Of a stretch of DNA of 64,000 nt, positions 10,695-22,592 are shown one piece after another. A model generated the notes under the pieces. It worked only from the letters and a program-made list of their open reading frames with translations. It ran no database searches and was not told the DNA's origin. A program made the translations under genes and the position numbers. Every line of letters begins with the position of its first letter. Position 1 is the first letter of the stretch. The DNA comes from Sciurus carolinensis (taxonomy: Eukaryota; Chordata; Mammalia; Rodentia; Sciuridae), in NCBI RefSeq assembly GCF_902686445.1, contig NC_062221.1, positions 35,914,575 to 35,978,574 of the forward strand, in the 5' to 3' direction.

Positions 10695-12854
10695 AATTCA
10701 TACAATTATCAACTTGTATTTGTCATTCATCCAAGGAATATTCTAGTTTTCCAACCTAATAGGGAAGGTGAACTGTAATATCTTCTTTTATTACTGAACT
10801 CATTCACTACAAATAGAAATTTAGCAGAACATTTGTGAAATATTTTTAATTAAATAGGAGCCTATTAATAGATGGAATGAAATTGGTATGAAAGGCAAAG
10901 AGAAGAGGGCATAAAAAAACAGAATTCTAAGATACCAAGGATGTTAAACTGGTATTTTAAATAGTCTCAGACATATTTTTATTTCACTGGCATTTTTTTT
11001 AAAGACTGATCATTACTTGGATTGTTTTAGGTTAAATAATTGAATAGAGGATAGTTAACAATTATGGCATTGATCCTGGGAAATATAACATTACCTAATA
11101 AAACTGACTTTAGATATGATTTCCATATACTAATTGAAGCATAGAGTAGGAATTGTCCATGTGTAACATAGGACCTTATTGAGCTTTAGAAAGTTTGTAT
11201 TTAAATTTTTAAAAATGAGAACTGACACCAATAGTTTTGTCTTAAAAAAAAAAAAAACAACCTAATTTATTGCATAAAAGAATGAATTTAGATGAGTTGT
11301 TCCCTGCTCACAGGAAATGCAAGTTTTTCTGTGATCTTTCTACTTAGTTTCTCAATTCCTTCCTTTTCTTTCTTGGACAGCACATGTGCCTGCTCTAATA
11401 TTACACTGATTGATTTTGACTTAGTGAGACATATTTCCATTCTCTCCCTTACCTAAGTCATGTATCACACTTCATGCTGCCCCAATTCCCAGTAGTAGTT
11501 TTCTAAACTGGTCAATGCCCTCTCACTCTCCATTCCAAAAAAGAAAACCAAACAATTCTTATAACAGTTTAGTCATTACTTGATATATATTTTAAAAATA
11601 TTTCAATGCCCAAATAATGATAATCAGGACCTCTTTTACTAAAATGAAGATATCAAATATATGTTGTTGTTTTCTTTTAGTAATATCAGTCAGATATTTC
11701 ATAATGTATACTGCACTTTCCACTGATTGTTATATTATGTATTAGACTTTAAAATAACATTGGCATCCTGAACTCTCCCTCACTTAGTTACTGAGAGGTA
11801 GAAAGACTAAGCTGTTTACCACTGCTCCATAAAAGGTTATGGATGTGGAAATTCTGACCCTATTCATGGACCTTTTGTACTAAACCCTGTTATCTTATCC
11901 TGGCTGTAGGATGTTTGGCAGGCATATCATTTTTAGAGTGATTGCTTTCTCTTGATTTTCAGTAATTTTCGCAAATATTCTAAGAAACCTGGGTAGTTTT
12001 CTAACAAGTAAGGCAGTGGTGAATATCTGTGGTCCTTATTTAGCTGGATGTCATAGAATTGGACTTACATTGGCAAATATTTAACCATGTGTCAGCCTCT
12101 TGTTGGTGACTTTGAGTTAATCAATATCCAATCACACATTTATGCCATCTGTATTCAGTTCAGCTTCAAGCATGGGTCTGATTCTATTTAGATTGACTTT
12201 GAATCTATTCTACTTGGCAATCCTGTTATAGCTGCTGTGTATTTCTTATTACTGTAGTTTTCTGAATTCTTCTTATCTTCCTTTCAGGCTCCTTTCTTCA
12301 ATGCTGATTCAAGATGTTTTTTAAAAAATATGAAACACCCACAAAGCAAAAGTCCAGTTGCCATGATGTAAAACACCAATTAGGATTTAGATTATAGTAT
12401 TGAAGTAACAAAATAGTAGAGATCTTTCAATCCAGGGGTTTATCAAAAACCTTGAGCATTTCTGAAACTCTTTTTTAGGGGTGCTACAAGGTCAAAACTA
12501 CTTTCTTAATAATATTAAGATATTATTTCCTTTTCTATTTCATTTCATTAGAGTATAAAGGGGAATTCTCCAGAAGTTATTTAAATTAATGCCAAAAATG
12601 TGAGAATTTAGTTCTTCTATAAGGCATTAAAGGGATTTGCAAAAATGTAAAATAGTGCTCTGCTTCTAAACAACATTTTTGTTACAGAAAGCATATTTTT
12701 ATTTTGTTCTTATAAATAATGTTTTGGTGTTAACTTGAAGTTTTATTATTTTAAATTGAATTAATATACACATATTTAAGATTTTTCAGTTTTAGCACCT
12801 GTAGAAGTTACCCACTCTAAACTCTTATTAGTTTGAATTCTCACTTTAACCTTT
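10695..12854. other. unique AT-rich sequence, nothing recognised
   Basis: About 2.2 kb with no recognised element, RNA gene or open reading frame of interest. Confidence 0.5.
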
Positions 12855-12930
12855 ATAAGTTGTACAACCTAGGGCAAGTAAATTACCTTCTATTTCTAAA
12901 TAGGGTACTAAAATAGTGTTAACTAAACAT
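12855..12930 (+). mobile_element. MIR SINE fragment, sense
   Basis: 'ttgtacaacctagggcaagtaaattacc' resembles the MIR core ('tgaccttgggcaagttactt'), followed by 'aaatagggtactaaaatagtg'. Short and diverged. Confidence 0.5.
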
Positions 12931-13456
12931 GAAATAAAAGTTACTTATTAATATCGAGGATATTTATGTTGCCTTTCTGCTCAAAATTTTGAAAGCATTT
13001 TATAAATGATTAAATTTTATAAAAATACTTTTGTTCATTGTCATTAATGTTTAAGAGTTTGTACATGACCCAAGTGAAATTGAAAGCCAGAATTTCCCAA
13101 ATCACAATTGCAAGTACCAAGTTAAATTACACACTTTTTTCTGTTTCTATTATGGCTTTAAACTTTTTTAAAATAGATCTTAAATAGTTTTTTATTTCAT
13201 GGTTCTTTATTTTCTAAGTTTGGTTTCAGAGTTAGGGAAAACTACATTTTTACCAAGGAAATAATAGTTCTAGTACAAAAGATCTACTTAGTTACAGAAC
13301 AACTCCCAGAGAAGCAAAGTAACGTGATATTGATTTGCTATATAGCATACAGTTAAGACAACTCTCCGAAGGAGAAGATGGAACACAGAAAAACAGTTAT
13401 ACTTTAGGTTGTGAAGAAGATCCGGTGCATTGGTTTCATTTTGTGTTATAGCTGTA
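12931..13456. other. unique AT-rich sequence
   Basis: Nothing recognised before the solitary LTR. Confidence 0.5.
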
Positions 13457-13768
13457 CTCTGTGAAAGAAAATGAAAGAGAATAACACAAAGAAAAAGAAA
13501 AAGAAACGGAGACAGACCTCAACGGATCAGTAAAGCTTTATTAAGCAGAGGAGGGGCCCATTTTTCAAGAGGAAAATGGCCACCGGCTGCCACAAGGGTC
13601 GGATTTTTACAGGGTTAGCAGGTCCGCTTCATGGGAGGAGATCAGTTATTTTTTGGTGGGCTTACTTTTGGCAGGAAGGGGATTTTGACGGTAGGAGAAT
13701 TGCGAAAGTTCAGAGTCCTGATTCATTTTTCCCCTGTGGGGTTGTAAGTTTCCACCTCCTTCACTCTG
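13457..13768 (-). mobile_element. solitary LTR of an endogenous retrovirus, 302 bp, with 5-bp TSD
   Basis: The LTR runs 13462-13763 on the minus strand. It has TG...CA ends in a short inverted repeat (tgaaag...cttca) and is flanked by the perfect direct repeat 'ctctg' at 13457-13461 and 13764-13768. On the minus strand a polyadenylation signal (aataaag, at 13536-13542) precedes a short R/U5 rich in T and CT. The U3 keeps several CpGs, unusual for this CpG-poor window and consistent with a younger insertion. No internal viral genes remain, so it probably arose by recombination between two LTRs. The layout suggests a class II-like (ERVK-type) LTR, but that class usually makes 6-bp TSDs, so the class is uncertain. 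Open frames on both strands here (13576-13806, 13646-13846) are not genes. Confidence 0.8.
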
Positions 13769-15729
13769 CATATGACAAAGGAATTCAGATTTTAACCAAA
13801 TGTTAGTAGAATTTAAGGAATGACAATAACAAATTTGTGACTTCACTAACTTTTATGTAAAAAGTTCCTGAGCCATCCTCAGACTTTCCGTTCCATTTGT
13901 GATGGTGACACCTTTCTCTTGATGGATTTTAGACACAATTCACATCTAGACAGGCAAAGGGCACATCGTTTGACAATGGAGTGAAATCTTGGATTCCACC
14001 AGTAATATTACAATGCCTTACGTAACAAATTTAAGGTGTAGTATCCAAAAGTATACATCATCCAGGGAAACTTAAAGAAAGCAATTATATATGCAGTGAA
14101 TTTGCAAATTTTAACTCATTATTTATTGAGGGTGAACAGGGAAAAAGTAACTGATTTATTTTTTCAACATCTAATCTGAAATTTTCTCCTAAATCCCAAC
14201 CTCTGAACTGTGTGCCTTGGGGGATAGGGAACTGACTAACCTAAGGATTCTAACAAAAAACAATTTAAGTATTTAAAGGATTGTTCAGTGTTTGTTCATT
14301 TTTGAATGAAAATATTTAGTTTTTCAATCTCATTATTCTGGAAACCACCAGCATGCTAATGAACGAGAAGGTTGAGGCTTTAATATTGTAAATTTACAAA
14401 CAAATGGATTTGTGCTGCTGTCCTATGTGTAAAGCAAACCCCTGCTTGTCCCCAGGGCAATAACTTTTCTGCTTGCTCACATACCACAGGGGAACTCAAC
14501 ATTCTCTTCTTTGGTATGGCTACTGAGGGACTCTCAACTAGACTAGCAAATTCAAGATGATGTTTCTATGCACATTTGAAAACTTAAAGCACAGCAGAAA
14601 AGCAAAGTAGAAATATCTCAAGAGATCCAACCTCTAGATGATGAGCTAACTGATCACTGTATGCATATATACTTTTTCTTTATTTGCAATACTTTGCATT
14701 ATTTTTATGGTTAGAGAAAAGTACTAAAAAAGTCCCTTGTTTCTTAGAAATGCTATTAACATAATTTTTCTCAGAATACCCCCCATACTGCCCTAATAAT
14801 ACAGAATAGAAATGGAACAAGAGTGTGATTAATCATGATGGGGATTATTTCATCATTAATGAGAACTTCTTTAGGATACAACTGGAATTTTTAGATTTGT
14901 GTTATGAAAATTATGATTTGTGAAATCTGAAAAAAAAACCCTATATTATTTCTATATTATTTTTCTTTCTATCCACAGCATGATCATGCCTGATTTAACT
15001 ATAAAAGCAGTTAGCCCACTTTATGTAATAGTGAGAATGTTTATGTAAAGAAGATATAAGAAACTTAAATGGGACAAAACAGGATAAACTTTAATCAGAG
15101 CTTTTTCAAAAGGCAGCATCCTTCTAAAATCCCTTTTTAATCTCTAAAATAAAGGGACTGGACCAATGATTTCTGTGGTCCTTTCCTACCACACTGTGAT
15201 AGCATGAAATCCGACACCCTAATGAAGGATAATGTTGCACGGAATCAGGCCAAGGAGATTTGCTGATAAAAAATATGAGAAACCCTATTAATCAGTAAAG
15301 TAAAGGAGTCTATGACAGGCTTATGGCTTATTTTTTTTTTTTTTAGAATAACAAAAATAAAAGTAGAACTGAATCTGAATTGAAATAATGATACTAAAAT
15401 ACTTTGTCAACATGCGAAGTCAAAGCTTTCAGTATTTCAATTTAACATTAGATTAAGTTGCTCAGATAATACAAAATGTTGCTTATATCTATGAAACTGG
15501 GGTTTAGATCTAATCAAGGTTAAAAGCAAATTATTTCATTCCTTTATTTTATCATACCTCATAGCATTCATTAGGTTCAGCTAGATGAGGCTTGATAACA
15601 TTAGTTAATTGCAGTGACTCTTGGTGTAACGGAAAGCTCAATTTCTGACTGACTTAGCTGATAAAATCCAGCCCCTGTCCTCCAACCTCCCAAAAGGGTT
15701 GAAAATTGCCACTTCGAGTCCTTATCATG
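13769..15729. other. unique AT-rich sequence, nothing recognised
   Basis: About 2 kb without a recognised repeat or coding exon. Confidence 0.5.
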
Positions 15730-15762
<33 letters not shown>

Positions 15763-15770
15763 CGTGTGTG
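15730..15770. repeat. (TG)n(CG)5(TG)3 compound alternating tract
   Basis: 41 bases of strict purine-pyrimidine alternation with a central CG block, a sequence able to form Z-DNA. Confidence 0.95.
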
Positions 15771-16195
15771 ACAATACATACTACATATAAAACTTAATAC
15801 TCATTTGCTTTGTTTTGTTAAAACACTTAACATATTCAACATTATCAGTTAATGGTGAAAGACAGGTATGGAAAGAAAAATTAAAAAGGGAAGTAGGTAA
15901 GGAAAGATTTTTGACAAGCAAAAAAAAAAAAAGATGGGAAAATGAAAAAGGATGGCAAGTTGATAGTAAGGAGGTGATAACTACAAAAACAAACTTAAGA
16001 GTCCAAAGTTCAGTGATCTGCAGCCATTTGGTACAATAAAACTGTTCTTATGTATTTGTATTTTAGCATTTTTAATGCTAAAAAATCTTCTTTTCTCATT
16101 ATAAAAATTCAAGAATTCAAGTTTTTACAGATATGAAATATTTAATAAACTTATGAAGTTTATAGTATTTCCTAAGACATTCATCAAAGATTTTT
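15771..16195. other. unique sequence, nothing recognised
   Basis: A 74-codon Lys-rich open stretch at 15815-16039 reflects A-rich DNA, with no sign of coding. Confidence 0.5.
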
Positions 16196-16402
16196 CTTTT
16201 TGAGGGGACCAGGGCTTGAACCCAGTGGTGCTTAGCCAGTAAGCCATATCCCTAGCCCTTTCTTATATTTTATTTAGAGACAGGGTCTCACTGAGCAGCT
16301 TTAAGACCTGGCTAAATTGCTGAAGCTTGTTTTAAACTCTTTATCCTCCTGCCTCAGCCTCCCAAGTTGCTGGGATTATAAGCGTGTGCCCCCATGCCCG
16401 AC
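16196..16402 (-). mobile_element. B1-dID SINE, antisense
   Basis: ID half on the left ('cttgaacccagtggtgcttagccagtaagcc'), then 'agagacagggtctcactgag' and the 7SL-like half 'tcctcctgcctcagcctcccaagttgctgggattataagcgtg'. Nearly full length. Confidence 0.92.
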
Positions 16403-16442
16403 TTGCTTAAAGACTTTTAAGATTTAAGCATTTAAGTGAACA

Positions 16443-17590
16443 TATTTCATTTTTTAGTTTTACCTTTAATTGACATAACAGTTATATATATTCACAGAGT
16501 ATGTTTTGATACATGCACATATTGTATGAAGATTGAATCACAGTAATTAGTATATCTATCACTTTAATTATTTGTCATTACTTTATAGTAAGAATGTTCA
16601 AAATCTTCTCTTCTACCTTTCCTGCAATATATAATACATTTTCTTTAACTATATTCACCCTAATGTGCAGTAGAACACCAGAATTAACTCCTCCAAAGTG
16701 TAACATTATAATATTGAGCAGTATTTCCTTCTCATTTACCCTTCCCACTCTGTTAACTACAGTTTTACTCTCAACTTCTGTAAGATCAACTGTTTTAGAT
16801 TCCACATGTGATTGACACCATGTAGTAATTGTCTTTCTGTGTCTGGTTTACTTTCTTTGTCATAATGATCTTCACTTCAATCCATATCATTGCAAATGAC
16901 AGGGTCTCATCTTTTTAATGACTGAATAGTACTCCATTGTGTATATATACAATATTTTTAAAATCCACTTATCAGTGAAAGACACTTAAGTTCTTTTCAT
17001 TTCTTGAACATTGTGAATAGTGCTTCATCAAACATGGAAAAGCATATGTCTCTATGACAGACTGATTTCATTCCCATTGGATTTATACCCAGAAATGGGA
17101 TTGCTGAACCACATGGTAGTTCTATTTTTAATTTTGTGAGGAACCTCCATAATCTTTCTATAATGGCCTGTTAATTTATGTTCTCATCCACAGTGTGTAA
17201 GGATTTCCTTTCTTTACATACTTGCTAACACTGTTATTTTTCTCCTTTTTTGATAATACCCATTTCAGGTAGAGTGAAGTGATGTCTAATTGTGGTTTTT
17301 ATTTGCATTTCTGTGATTACTAGTGATGTTGAATATGTTTTCATATACAGGCTGGTCGTTTGTGTGTCTTCTTTTAAGAAATGTCTATTGTGGTCTTTTG
17401 TCCACTTTTTAATTGAGTTTTTTTGTGGTTTTGTTGTTCTTGCTGTTGTTACGGAACTCTGTTCCTTATATATTTTAGATATTAACCCATTATCAGATAT
17501 ATAGTCTGCAAATATATTCTCTCGTTCTGTAGGTTTTCTCTTCACTGTCTTGATATTTCCTTTTCTGATGGCAGTAGGATAATTTGGCAC
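16443..17590 (-). mobile_element. L1M fragment (3' UTR and ORF2 end), antisense
   Basis: The reversed L1 order is clear: 'aattgacataacagttatatatattcacagagtatg' (3' UTR), 'gactgaatagtactccattgtgtatata', 'ttgtgaatagtgcttcatc', 'ggatttatacccagaaatgggattgctg', then 'ctcgttctgtaggttttctcttcactg'. Minus-strand 17234-17590 keeps a 118-codon ORF2 remnant. Truncated and inactive. Confidence 0.88.
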
Positions 17591-18464
17591 GAAGTATTAC
17601 AAGGCATTTATTATAATTACTACACTTTTTTATGTATTCTAAGTGAGAATTTGTTTAAATAGTAAATGATTCTGTTTAATTCTCTTTCTCTTTTGTGTGG
17701 ATAACTATTAAGAATAACCTGAGTGCTGAGAAATGCAGGAATAATTTTATATATAGATACATATAATTTTATATATAGTTTTAGGGAGCAATTCATAGGA
17801 CAGCTGGCATGAGCATGCTGAAGATCTATGAAGGGACTTGACTGGGGTGAAAAATTTCTTCTGAGACCTGTAGTTCTGAGTGCATAGCAGAATATATATT
17901 GAGTAATAAGACAGGCAATTATAATTTTAAAAGTTTTTACTTATGGATACTTTTTGTAATACCTCTGAAAAAATTTTTAATGTGTAATATAATTATTTAA
18001 TACATTATTTCCTGATATTATAAAAATATATTAATGATGTCTTCAAATACTAAATCCTGAGTTATGAACACAGTGAGGCAGTTTGCCATGCCATAATTTA
18101 AAAGTCAAATACGAATTGTTATAATAAGTATCCAATTAGTATTGCCACAGTTAAAAGTACCATTTTCTTATAATCTGACAAATTCTAAAGTTTATTTTAA
18201 AAGGGGAGCATTTTGAGCTAATCATAGAAATTATTTTATTCAGAGAGTTACGTTTATTCATATAGAAAAGAATGCTTTTCATCTTTAAGAACATCCACAC
18301 ATTCTGTCATTTTTCTCCTTCACTTCTAAACCTATTTTGTAGACTGCTATAGAGTGACAATAGCTATAAATTGGCTATGGTTGGGCCAGTTCAAAGTCTC
18401 CTTCTAATTTCTCTAATACCTGAGAATGAAATCGTTTCGCTTATTCCTCTGTCTTTGAATAACT
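17591..18464. other. unique AT-rich sequence
   Basis: Nothing recognised. Confidence 0.5.
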
Positions 18465-18555
18465 AAACTGTAAGATCCATGAAGGCAAAGACCATGTTGG
18501 AAGAGTCACCATACATCACGATACTTGGCATGTAGTAGATATTTATTAAGATACC
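18465..18555 (+). mobile_element. L2 LINE 3' end fragment, sense
   Basis: 'aaactgtaagatccatgaaggcaaagacc...acttggcatgtagtagatatttattaag' follows the L2 3' terminal consensus. Confidence 0.7.
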
Positions 18556-19205
18556 CACCCAGTGATTTAAAGAACAAATTAATGTATGGAACTTGCTATT
18601 TATCCCAATTTATTTGGCTGAAGCTTGGATAGCCTACCTAAATCTGTTCATTGTCATACATGACTGGTTCTCAAAAGCTACTGTAGACCAGACCAGATAC
18701 TCCAGAAATAATGACCTCTCATTTTGTCATGATGTGTTTTCCTCAGTAATAACCCTGGAGCCCTTCACTTTGACAGTTATGATAGCCTTTCTAACAGGCC
18801 CTGTAGCTAAGTTGCTTCTCCCTAGCTGAGTTACAATATGTAGAATGTAGAAAATGTCATATATTTCATAAATATTGGTTAATTATTTTTTCAGGTTCTT
18901 GTGCTTTTGGTCCCTGATGCTTTGTGAGTAGTGAATGTGTCTTGTATTCAGTAATCTTATGCAACATCTTACACGTATTGTTACATAAAAGCTTATTTAT
19001 TTGTATTGATTTATTTCAAATGAATCATAATTATTTTCTCTGAATAATGAAATTTTGAGATTTTTTTCATCGTCTTCGTGTCAGTCAAAATACAGTTTCT
19101 AATATATGTGATATGGAACTATGTTAAAGTATTGTTCATTCGTTCATTTACATACACATATAATCATTTTTAAACGTTTACAAACAGCCACTATATACAA
19201 GAATC
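18556..19205. other. unique sequence
   Basis: Nothing recognised. The 78-codon open stretch at 18593-18829 has no flanking splice signals that persuade. Confidence 0.45.
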
Positions 19206-19210
19206 CACAT

Positions 19211-19300
19211 AAAGGCTGAGTGTGATGATGCTCTCCCATAGTGCCAGAAATTCATGAGGCTGCAGCACAAGGATTGCAAGCTTCAGGTAAACTTGGGCAG
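19211..19300 (+). mobile_element. degenerate B1 SINE fragment, sense
   Basis: 'ggctgagtgtgatgatgctctcccatagtgccag...catgaggctgcagcacaaggattgcaagcttcag' tracks the B1/7SL left half with many substitutions. Confidence 0.6.
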
Positions 19301-20452
19301 CATGAAGTTTAACACTTTTATTAAAGACTCAGACTTTTTAAAAATTGTTTTTTAATGACACATGCTGATTTTAAAAGCAATGATATTTGAAAACACAAGT
19401 TATATAACTTGCCAAATAAGACACAAATATTCAACCTCTTACAGAGGAAATAAAGATTAATGAATTTCATAGTCTTAATATTGCTGATGAAGCCTTTACT
19501 AGACTCACCCTATAAACCATTAAACCAATTAAATCTTACGTTACGTTCTTCCACAGCAGATCTCTTTATTGCATAAGAGGAAAGGAACATTGTGTTTCCT
19601 ACTGGAATCATGTTGTTAGGATATGGACAGTTCTACTTTAGTGGTCATGATTTTTTATTTCTGCTTGTCGTTTTTTAAAAATCACACTATATGTTTTCCT
19701 AAGGATTTAAAATCTATGCATCTTTATTTTTCTTCTCGCTTAGTAGAGACTTAGAAAACATCATTATTCTTTCACCATTTGGCTTCTGAATCTGAAGTTT
19801 CTTTCCTTTTGGAACAGACTCATGTCATTTACACTGAAATACAACAAATTTCCCCATAACAGATATTTTACCCACCAGATTTTAATAAGGAAAAAAAATT
19901 GAAGTTGTTTACATGGAATCACCCATACAAAGGTCATAGCAAATACTCAGAACACATCTGGAAGTTTTTTAATGAAGAAGGTTGGCATTGGTTTTAAATT
20001 TCTGGGTCCCTGTAAGCTCTGAGGTCAGCTTTCAGTAAGAAAAAGCAGCATAGGTGCAAAAGACTTAAAATTAAAAAGAAAAATAACCACAAAATCCATG
20101 TTAACCGATAAAAACCTCTTACACCCCAAACAGAAAATTATGAGTGCTCAAAGATCTAAAACAGCCAGTCTTAAAATATTAAAAATAGAATCCTCACATA
20201 TTTAATCTATGGTAATTATAATTATAGGGAGAAAAAAGCACTTAAAGGCTGCCCTAAATCATCCTTCATTTCTATCTTGATCAGGAAAGTTTTTTATAAA
20301 AACAGTATTTTCTGTACTGTCCTTCTTTCTTTCATGTTTTGTTTTTCTTTCCCAATTTTGCAGGTTTTATTCCTTTTATCAATGAAAAACTTATTAAAGT
20401 CCAACAGCAAGAAATACTTCTAAATTAACAGAAAAATGTTGTTTTAAAATGT
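19301..20452. other. unique AT-rich sequence
   Basis: Nothing recognised. Confidence 0.5.
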
Positions 20453-20747
20453 TTTAGTGGAATATTTTCTCTGATAAGTGGATGATGATACGTAATGGAG
20501 GGGGTGAGAGAAGAATGGAGGAACTTTGGATTGCATAGAGGGAAATGTGGGGAGGAGCGGGAGAAGAAAAGATAGCGGACTGAGACAGACATCATTACCC
20601 TATGTACATGTATAATTACACAAACGGTGTGACTCTCCTTCATTTACAACCACAGAAATGAAAAGCTGTACTCCATATATTTACAATGAATCAAAATGCA
20701 GTCTGTAACAATAAAAATAAATAAGAGTTATTAAAAAGTTTAGTGGA
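20453..20747 (+). mobile_element. 5'-truncated L1 3' end, sense, with TSD
   Basis: A purine-rich tract ('ggagggggtgagagaagaatgg') leads into 'gtacatgtataattacacaaacggtgtgactctcc' and 'acaatgaatcaaaatgcagtctgtaacaataaaaataaataag', typical of squirrel L1 3' UTRs. It is flanked by 'tttagtgga' at 20453-20461 and 20739-20747. Confidence 0.82.
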
Positions 20748-21539
20748 GAAAATAGAATAGACAATTTTAAATATTTGCAATCTTAGAATCGTATTTGTAA
20801 AATAAGAATAAAGCTATAAGAAGAAGCAGAGAACATTAAAAATATAAATTAGTTGTTATTGCTTAAATAAATTAACAAACTCATGTAAGGTTAGATGAGG
20901 GAATAAAGATATTAGATGAGTGAATCAGTCATCTAAAAAATGAACCAAAGAATTTTTCTAACCATCGTTTTTTTTATTTTTGCAGTAACTACTTGTTAAA
21001 CAAAATTTTTCCCCAATTTAGAATTCATATTATGTATTTTTCAAATAAATGTAATAAAAATAATATAACAAAAATATTAAACCATTTGAGAAATATGTTT
21101 TAAAAACTCCCAAAGATCATCCTAAGTTAAAGAGAAAATCAAAGTGGAAATTACCTAATATGTGTAATACAACTATATTGAACATACAGATAATCAACAC
21201 CTATAGAGTAATACCTGAGCAGAGTTCAGGGGGAAGCTCTCATTTTTCAAAATATTCATTATAGAAGAAGAGAACAAATCCATGTGAGCCAAGCATTTGA
21301 AAATGACAAAGTTAGAACTGGAAGAGTAAATGAATTCAGGGAAGGTTGATGAATTAGCATGAAGAAATAGATAGCTCTCTTATATCTAACAAAGAAAAAT
21401 ATTACATTTTTAAGAGATTATCCAAATTCTTAAATTTTATCCAAATATGTAATACCTATGTGAAGAAAATTATAACTCCTTACTGCTAATCAAAATATAG
21501 GACCAGAGTACATGGAGAGTAATATTTTGAGAAAAGAAT
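20748..21539. other. unique AT-rich sequence
   Basis: Nothing recognised. Confidence 0.5.
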
Positions 21540-21965
21540 CAATGTTGTGGTGACACCAGTATGCAACATCCATTTCTCCCTCAGTCAAAGTATTATTGCC
21601 ATAACTGCTGGAAGTGCAACAGGAAAAAACAGCCTTCAGCTATCACCCCTTTAGAAATTGCCTCACCTAAAGAAAAAGACCTTGTCCAGGGTACTGACCC
21701 TTCCCTAGCCTCTCACACCCAATGACTGACTGATGAGGTATTTAGACCTTTTCAACATAATTTTGGAAAACACTGACCAACCATTCTAAATCCAGAGCTT
21801 CCAGTGGAGTTAGCTGTGGCTGTGACTAGGTCTATAGCATCTCATATCTCCATCTGATCACTAAGGTTTATTGTACTTCTTTTTCACATGACACTTTTTA
21901 ATAAATGTTCTACCTGCCATCTTGGTCTCCAAGTCTCTTTCCCAGTTCACCTAGCCTGTGATGGT
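21540..21965 (+). mobile_element. possible unclassified LTR
   Basis: A block richer in GC than its surroundings. It carries 'ttaataaatgttctacc' (polyadenylation-like, near 21898) followed by a CT-rich 'ttggtctccaagtctctttcccag', the layout of an LTR R/U5 end on the plus strand. No TSD or clear TG...CA termini were found, and no family was recognised. Confidence 0.3.
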
Positions 21966-22389
21966 TATCTTCAGTTTCGACCATGAGTCAAAGCAATTAC
22001 AATCAAATTCCAAAAGAAAATGAAGTGGATTGGATTGAACTTACATACTAGTTTTAACCTTCATTTGTTTGGAATACTTTTATGTCAATTCTTTATTGAA
22101 TTGATTGAAATGAAGAAAAAGTGTAGCACTTTGAATTTAATATCAAAATTTTAAATGACTCTAGCTGAAACAGATGCCACTAATGTAGAGTTAAACAAGA
22201 GTATGAGAGAAAGAATCTAAAATATTATCTATGTGTATCATTGGGTATGACTTTGATAAGAAAAAATGGAATATTTAATGAAGGTGTTTGGGAAAAATTG
22301 CTAAAATTTTGAGGGTCTATCTCAAATTATATCCCAATGAAGTAGCAGATAGTTTAAAGATGTAAGAATCTGAAACAACTATAAAATAT
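21966..22389. other. unique sequence
   Basis: Nothing recognised. Confidence 0.5.
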
Positions 22390-22592
22390 AAGCTGGGTGT
22401 GGTGGTGCATGCCTATAATCCCAGTGGCTTGGGAGACTGAGGCAGGAGAACCTCGAGTTCAAAGCCAGATTCAGCAAAAGCAAGGTGCTAAGCAACTCAG
22501 TGAGACTTTGTCTCTAAATAAAATACAAAATAGGGCTGAGGATGTGACTCAGTAGTCAAGTGCCCCTGAGTTCAATCCCTGGTATCCAAAAA
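22390..22592 (+). mobile_element. B1-dID SINE, sense, full length
   Basis: Left half 'gctgggtgtggtggtgcatgcctataatcccag...gttcaaagccag', linker 'gagactttgtctctaaataaaatacaaaat' and right ID half 'agggctgaggatgtgactcagtagtcaagtgcccctgagttcaatccctgg', ending in A-rich sequence. The best sense example of the squirrel dimeric SINE here. Confidence 0.95.

Noticed and set aside
13576..13846. Overlapping frames on both strands with CpGs, suggesting a small gene
   Set aside because: Contained in the TSD-bounded solitary LTR and its flank.
17234..17590. 118-codon minus-strand open frame
   Set aside because: L1M ORF2 remnant, truncated and without a start context.
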